Of a stretch of 6,028 nucleotides of DNA, positions 5,015 to 6,028 are shown piece after piece (the stretch's first letter is position 1; every line of letters begins with the position of its first letter). The notes below the pieces were generated by a model that was given only the letters and a program-made list of their open reading frames with translations, was not told the DNA's origin and did not search any database. This DNA comes from Candidatus Hecatellales archaeon. GTDB lineage: Archaea; Thermoproteota; Bathyarchaeia; Hecatellales; Hecatellaceae. A program made the position numbers and the translations under genes. The stretch is taken from NCBI GenBank assembly GCA_003662515.1, contig QMYF01000040.1, forward strand, positions 1 to 6,028, written 5' to 3'.

Positions 5015-6028
5015 ACCGTTTGGAGGTTTCCTCCATCATCCTTAAAATCTCTTTTCTCGCTTTTCCAGCCATATGGTGGACTACCTTCCGCATAAAACCT
5101 AGAACATATTTTCTGGCCAGCCAGGGCATTCTCCCCACGTATTCAATGGCCAGTTCCTCAGCCCACCGCATACCATGATCCCAACACGCCAAGATGAGTT
5201 CCCAATGACAACGTTTCATGTCCTTAACTCCGAAGCCTCGGCTTTCCTTAAGCCCTCCCACGGGGACGAAGAAGAGGGGGACAATAATGCTCTTGTAGGG
5301 CTTAAGCCGTTCCATCAACTCAAGGGTGGCGTAAACGTCTTCCTCGGTTTCGCCTGGAAGCCCTAAAACCAGAGTTCCACAGGGAACCCAGAGGCTGTCC
5401 TGACAGATGGCGAAGGCTTGCTCCACGATTTCAGGCCACTCCTCCGGCTTGAAGGGTTTAACCTTCCCAGGCATGTTCAACTCTATCATGCGGGGGCTTC
5501 CCGTTTCAACCCCCGTCTGCCCGGAAAGCCAAGGCTTCTCCTTGCTGCCCACCTCCATGATCTCCGATAACTCTTTTAGAAGGCTGGGCTTCTCCACCAC
5601 CGAAGCCAGGGCGAAATGGCTTGGCCCAACGTTTTTCACTCCCTCAACGTTTTTAGCCGCCGAGAAAAGTTCTTTAACGGCTTCCGGTTGAACGTGAACT
5701 CCGTTAGCCTTATAACGTAAAATGTCTTCGGCGTGAAGAGTTATGTTGGTCTGCCCGTCGCGGACGTTAACCCTAATCTCCTCAACAATGTCTTGGAGAG
5801 GGCGGCATCGAAACCTTTGAAGGGTTGGAACGCAGAATTTACATCCTCTTCCACAGCCTCGTGCAACCTCCACCACGCCTCCAACGGTTCCACCCAGAAT
5901 GTTGGGCATGGCCTGAACATCCACAACATCACCGTAAACCACACCTTCAAAGTCTTCGCCGTTAACCAGCTTCTCGAAAAGCGGAGGAACAACGTTTTCC
6001 CCTTCGCCTATGACCACCACGTCTACAC
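5013..6028 (-). CDS. Radical SAM protein, COG1032-like (N-terminal part outside window)
   Basis: A radical SAM enzyme with a 4Fe-4S cluster that cleaves S-adenosylmethionine. The frame is open to the window edge, so the N-terminus is missing. The visible start, VDVVVIGEGE, resembles the end of the cobalamin-binding-like domain that precedes the radical SAM domain in COG1032 proteins. The cluster motif CGRGCKFC has C56, C60 and C63, counted from the codon at 6018-6020. Later landmarks are LHAEDILRYK, GVETGSPRMIELNMPGK (a family-typical strand near the SAM site) and LVLGLPGETEEDV. The C-terminal 90 residues are helical and basic. It probably binds cobalamin or had such a domain, but this needs the missing part. 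The substrate is unknown. The ORF-like GTG at 6020 is only the window boundary, not the real start. It converges on the AN1 gene with an 11-base gap. Confidence 0.9.
   Translation of the reverse strand, partial: VDVVVIGEGENVVPPLFEKLVNGEDFEGVVYGDVVDVQAMPNILGGTVGGVVEVARGCGRGCKFCVPTLQRFRCRPLQDIVEEIRVNVRDGQTNITLHAEDILRYKANGVHVQPEAVKELFSAAKNVEGVKNVGPSHFALASVVEKPSLLKELSEIMEVGSKEKPWLSGQTGVETGSPRMIELNMPGKVKPFKPEEWPEIVEQAFAICQDSLWVPCGTLVLGLPGETEEDVYATLELMERLKPYKSIIVPLFFVPVGGLKESRGFGVKDMKRCHWELILACWDHGMRWAEELAIEYVGRMPWLARKYVLGFMRKVVHHMAGKARKEILRMMEETSKR

Noticed and set aside
5175..5992. Open frames on both strands within the radical SAM gene
   Set aside because: The radical SAM frame has the cysteine motif and full domain logic; the others are shadows.
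1..6028. CRISPR array, insertion sequence or integration site
   Set aside because: No regularly spaced direct repeats, transposase-like frame or terminal inverted repeats were seen.

Overview
The window looks archaeal. It carries the C-terminal part of a type II (archaeal/eukaryotic-type) methionine aminopeptidase, a membrane-anchored protein resembling the archaeal DUF1512 family, an AN1 zinc finger protein, a stand-alone 5S rRNA gene, and TATA-like boxes about 25 bases ahead of several start codons. Shine-Dalgarno-led and apparently leaderless genes are mixed. The gene content would suit a TACK-type lineage such as Bathyarchaeia, but that placement is a guess. No mobile element, CRISPR array, tRNA or integration scar was seen; this looks like ordinary chromosomal housekeeping sequence with several poorly characterised small proteins.

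Layout. Bases 1-609 (+): map, with its start outside the window. It converges on a minus-strand pair (606-2124): a DUF1512-like membrane protein followed 16 bases later by a two-helix membrane protein with a cytosolic zinc ribbon. Bases 2125-2236 are a divergent promoter region. Bases 2237-2360 (+) encode 5S rRNA, and only 20 bases later an unrecognised protein with two cysteine clusters begins (2381-2836). Then follow on + a minimal M50/site-2-type membrane protease (2896-3492), a PPC/DUF296 protein (3561-3986), an UlaG/UPF0173-like metallo-beta-lactamase-fold hydrolase (4019-4681) and an AN1 zinc finger protein (4741-5001). The right end is filled by a minus-strand radical SAM protein whose start lies outside (5013-6028).

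How they may work together. The DUF1512-like and zinc-ribbon membrane proteins look translationally coupled. The PPC and hydrolase genes are 32 bases apart and probably share a transcript from a promoter at about 3534. The protease, AN1 and radical SAM genes seem to be independent units. Metal binding recurs: nearly every protein here shows metal-ligand or iron-sulfur motifs, although this alone does not make them one system.

The observations most worth a second look are the perfect inverted repeat between the TATA-like box and the start of the PPC gene, the zinc-cluster gene that seems to depend on read-through from 5S rRNA, the DUF1512-like/zinc-ribbon membrane pair, and a strong over-representation of the hexamer AAGCCT/AGGCTT. 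I found no clear evidence of a wholly new multi-gene system.
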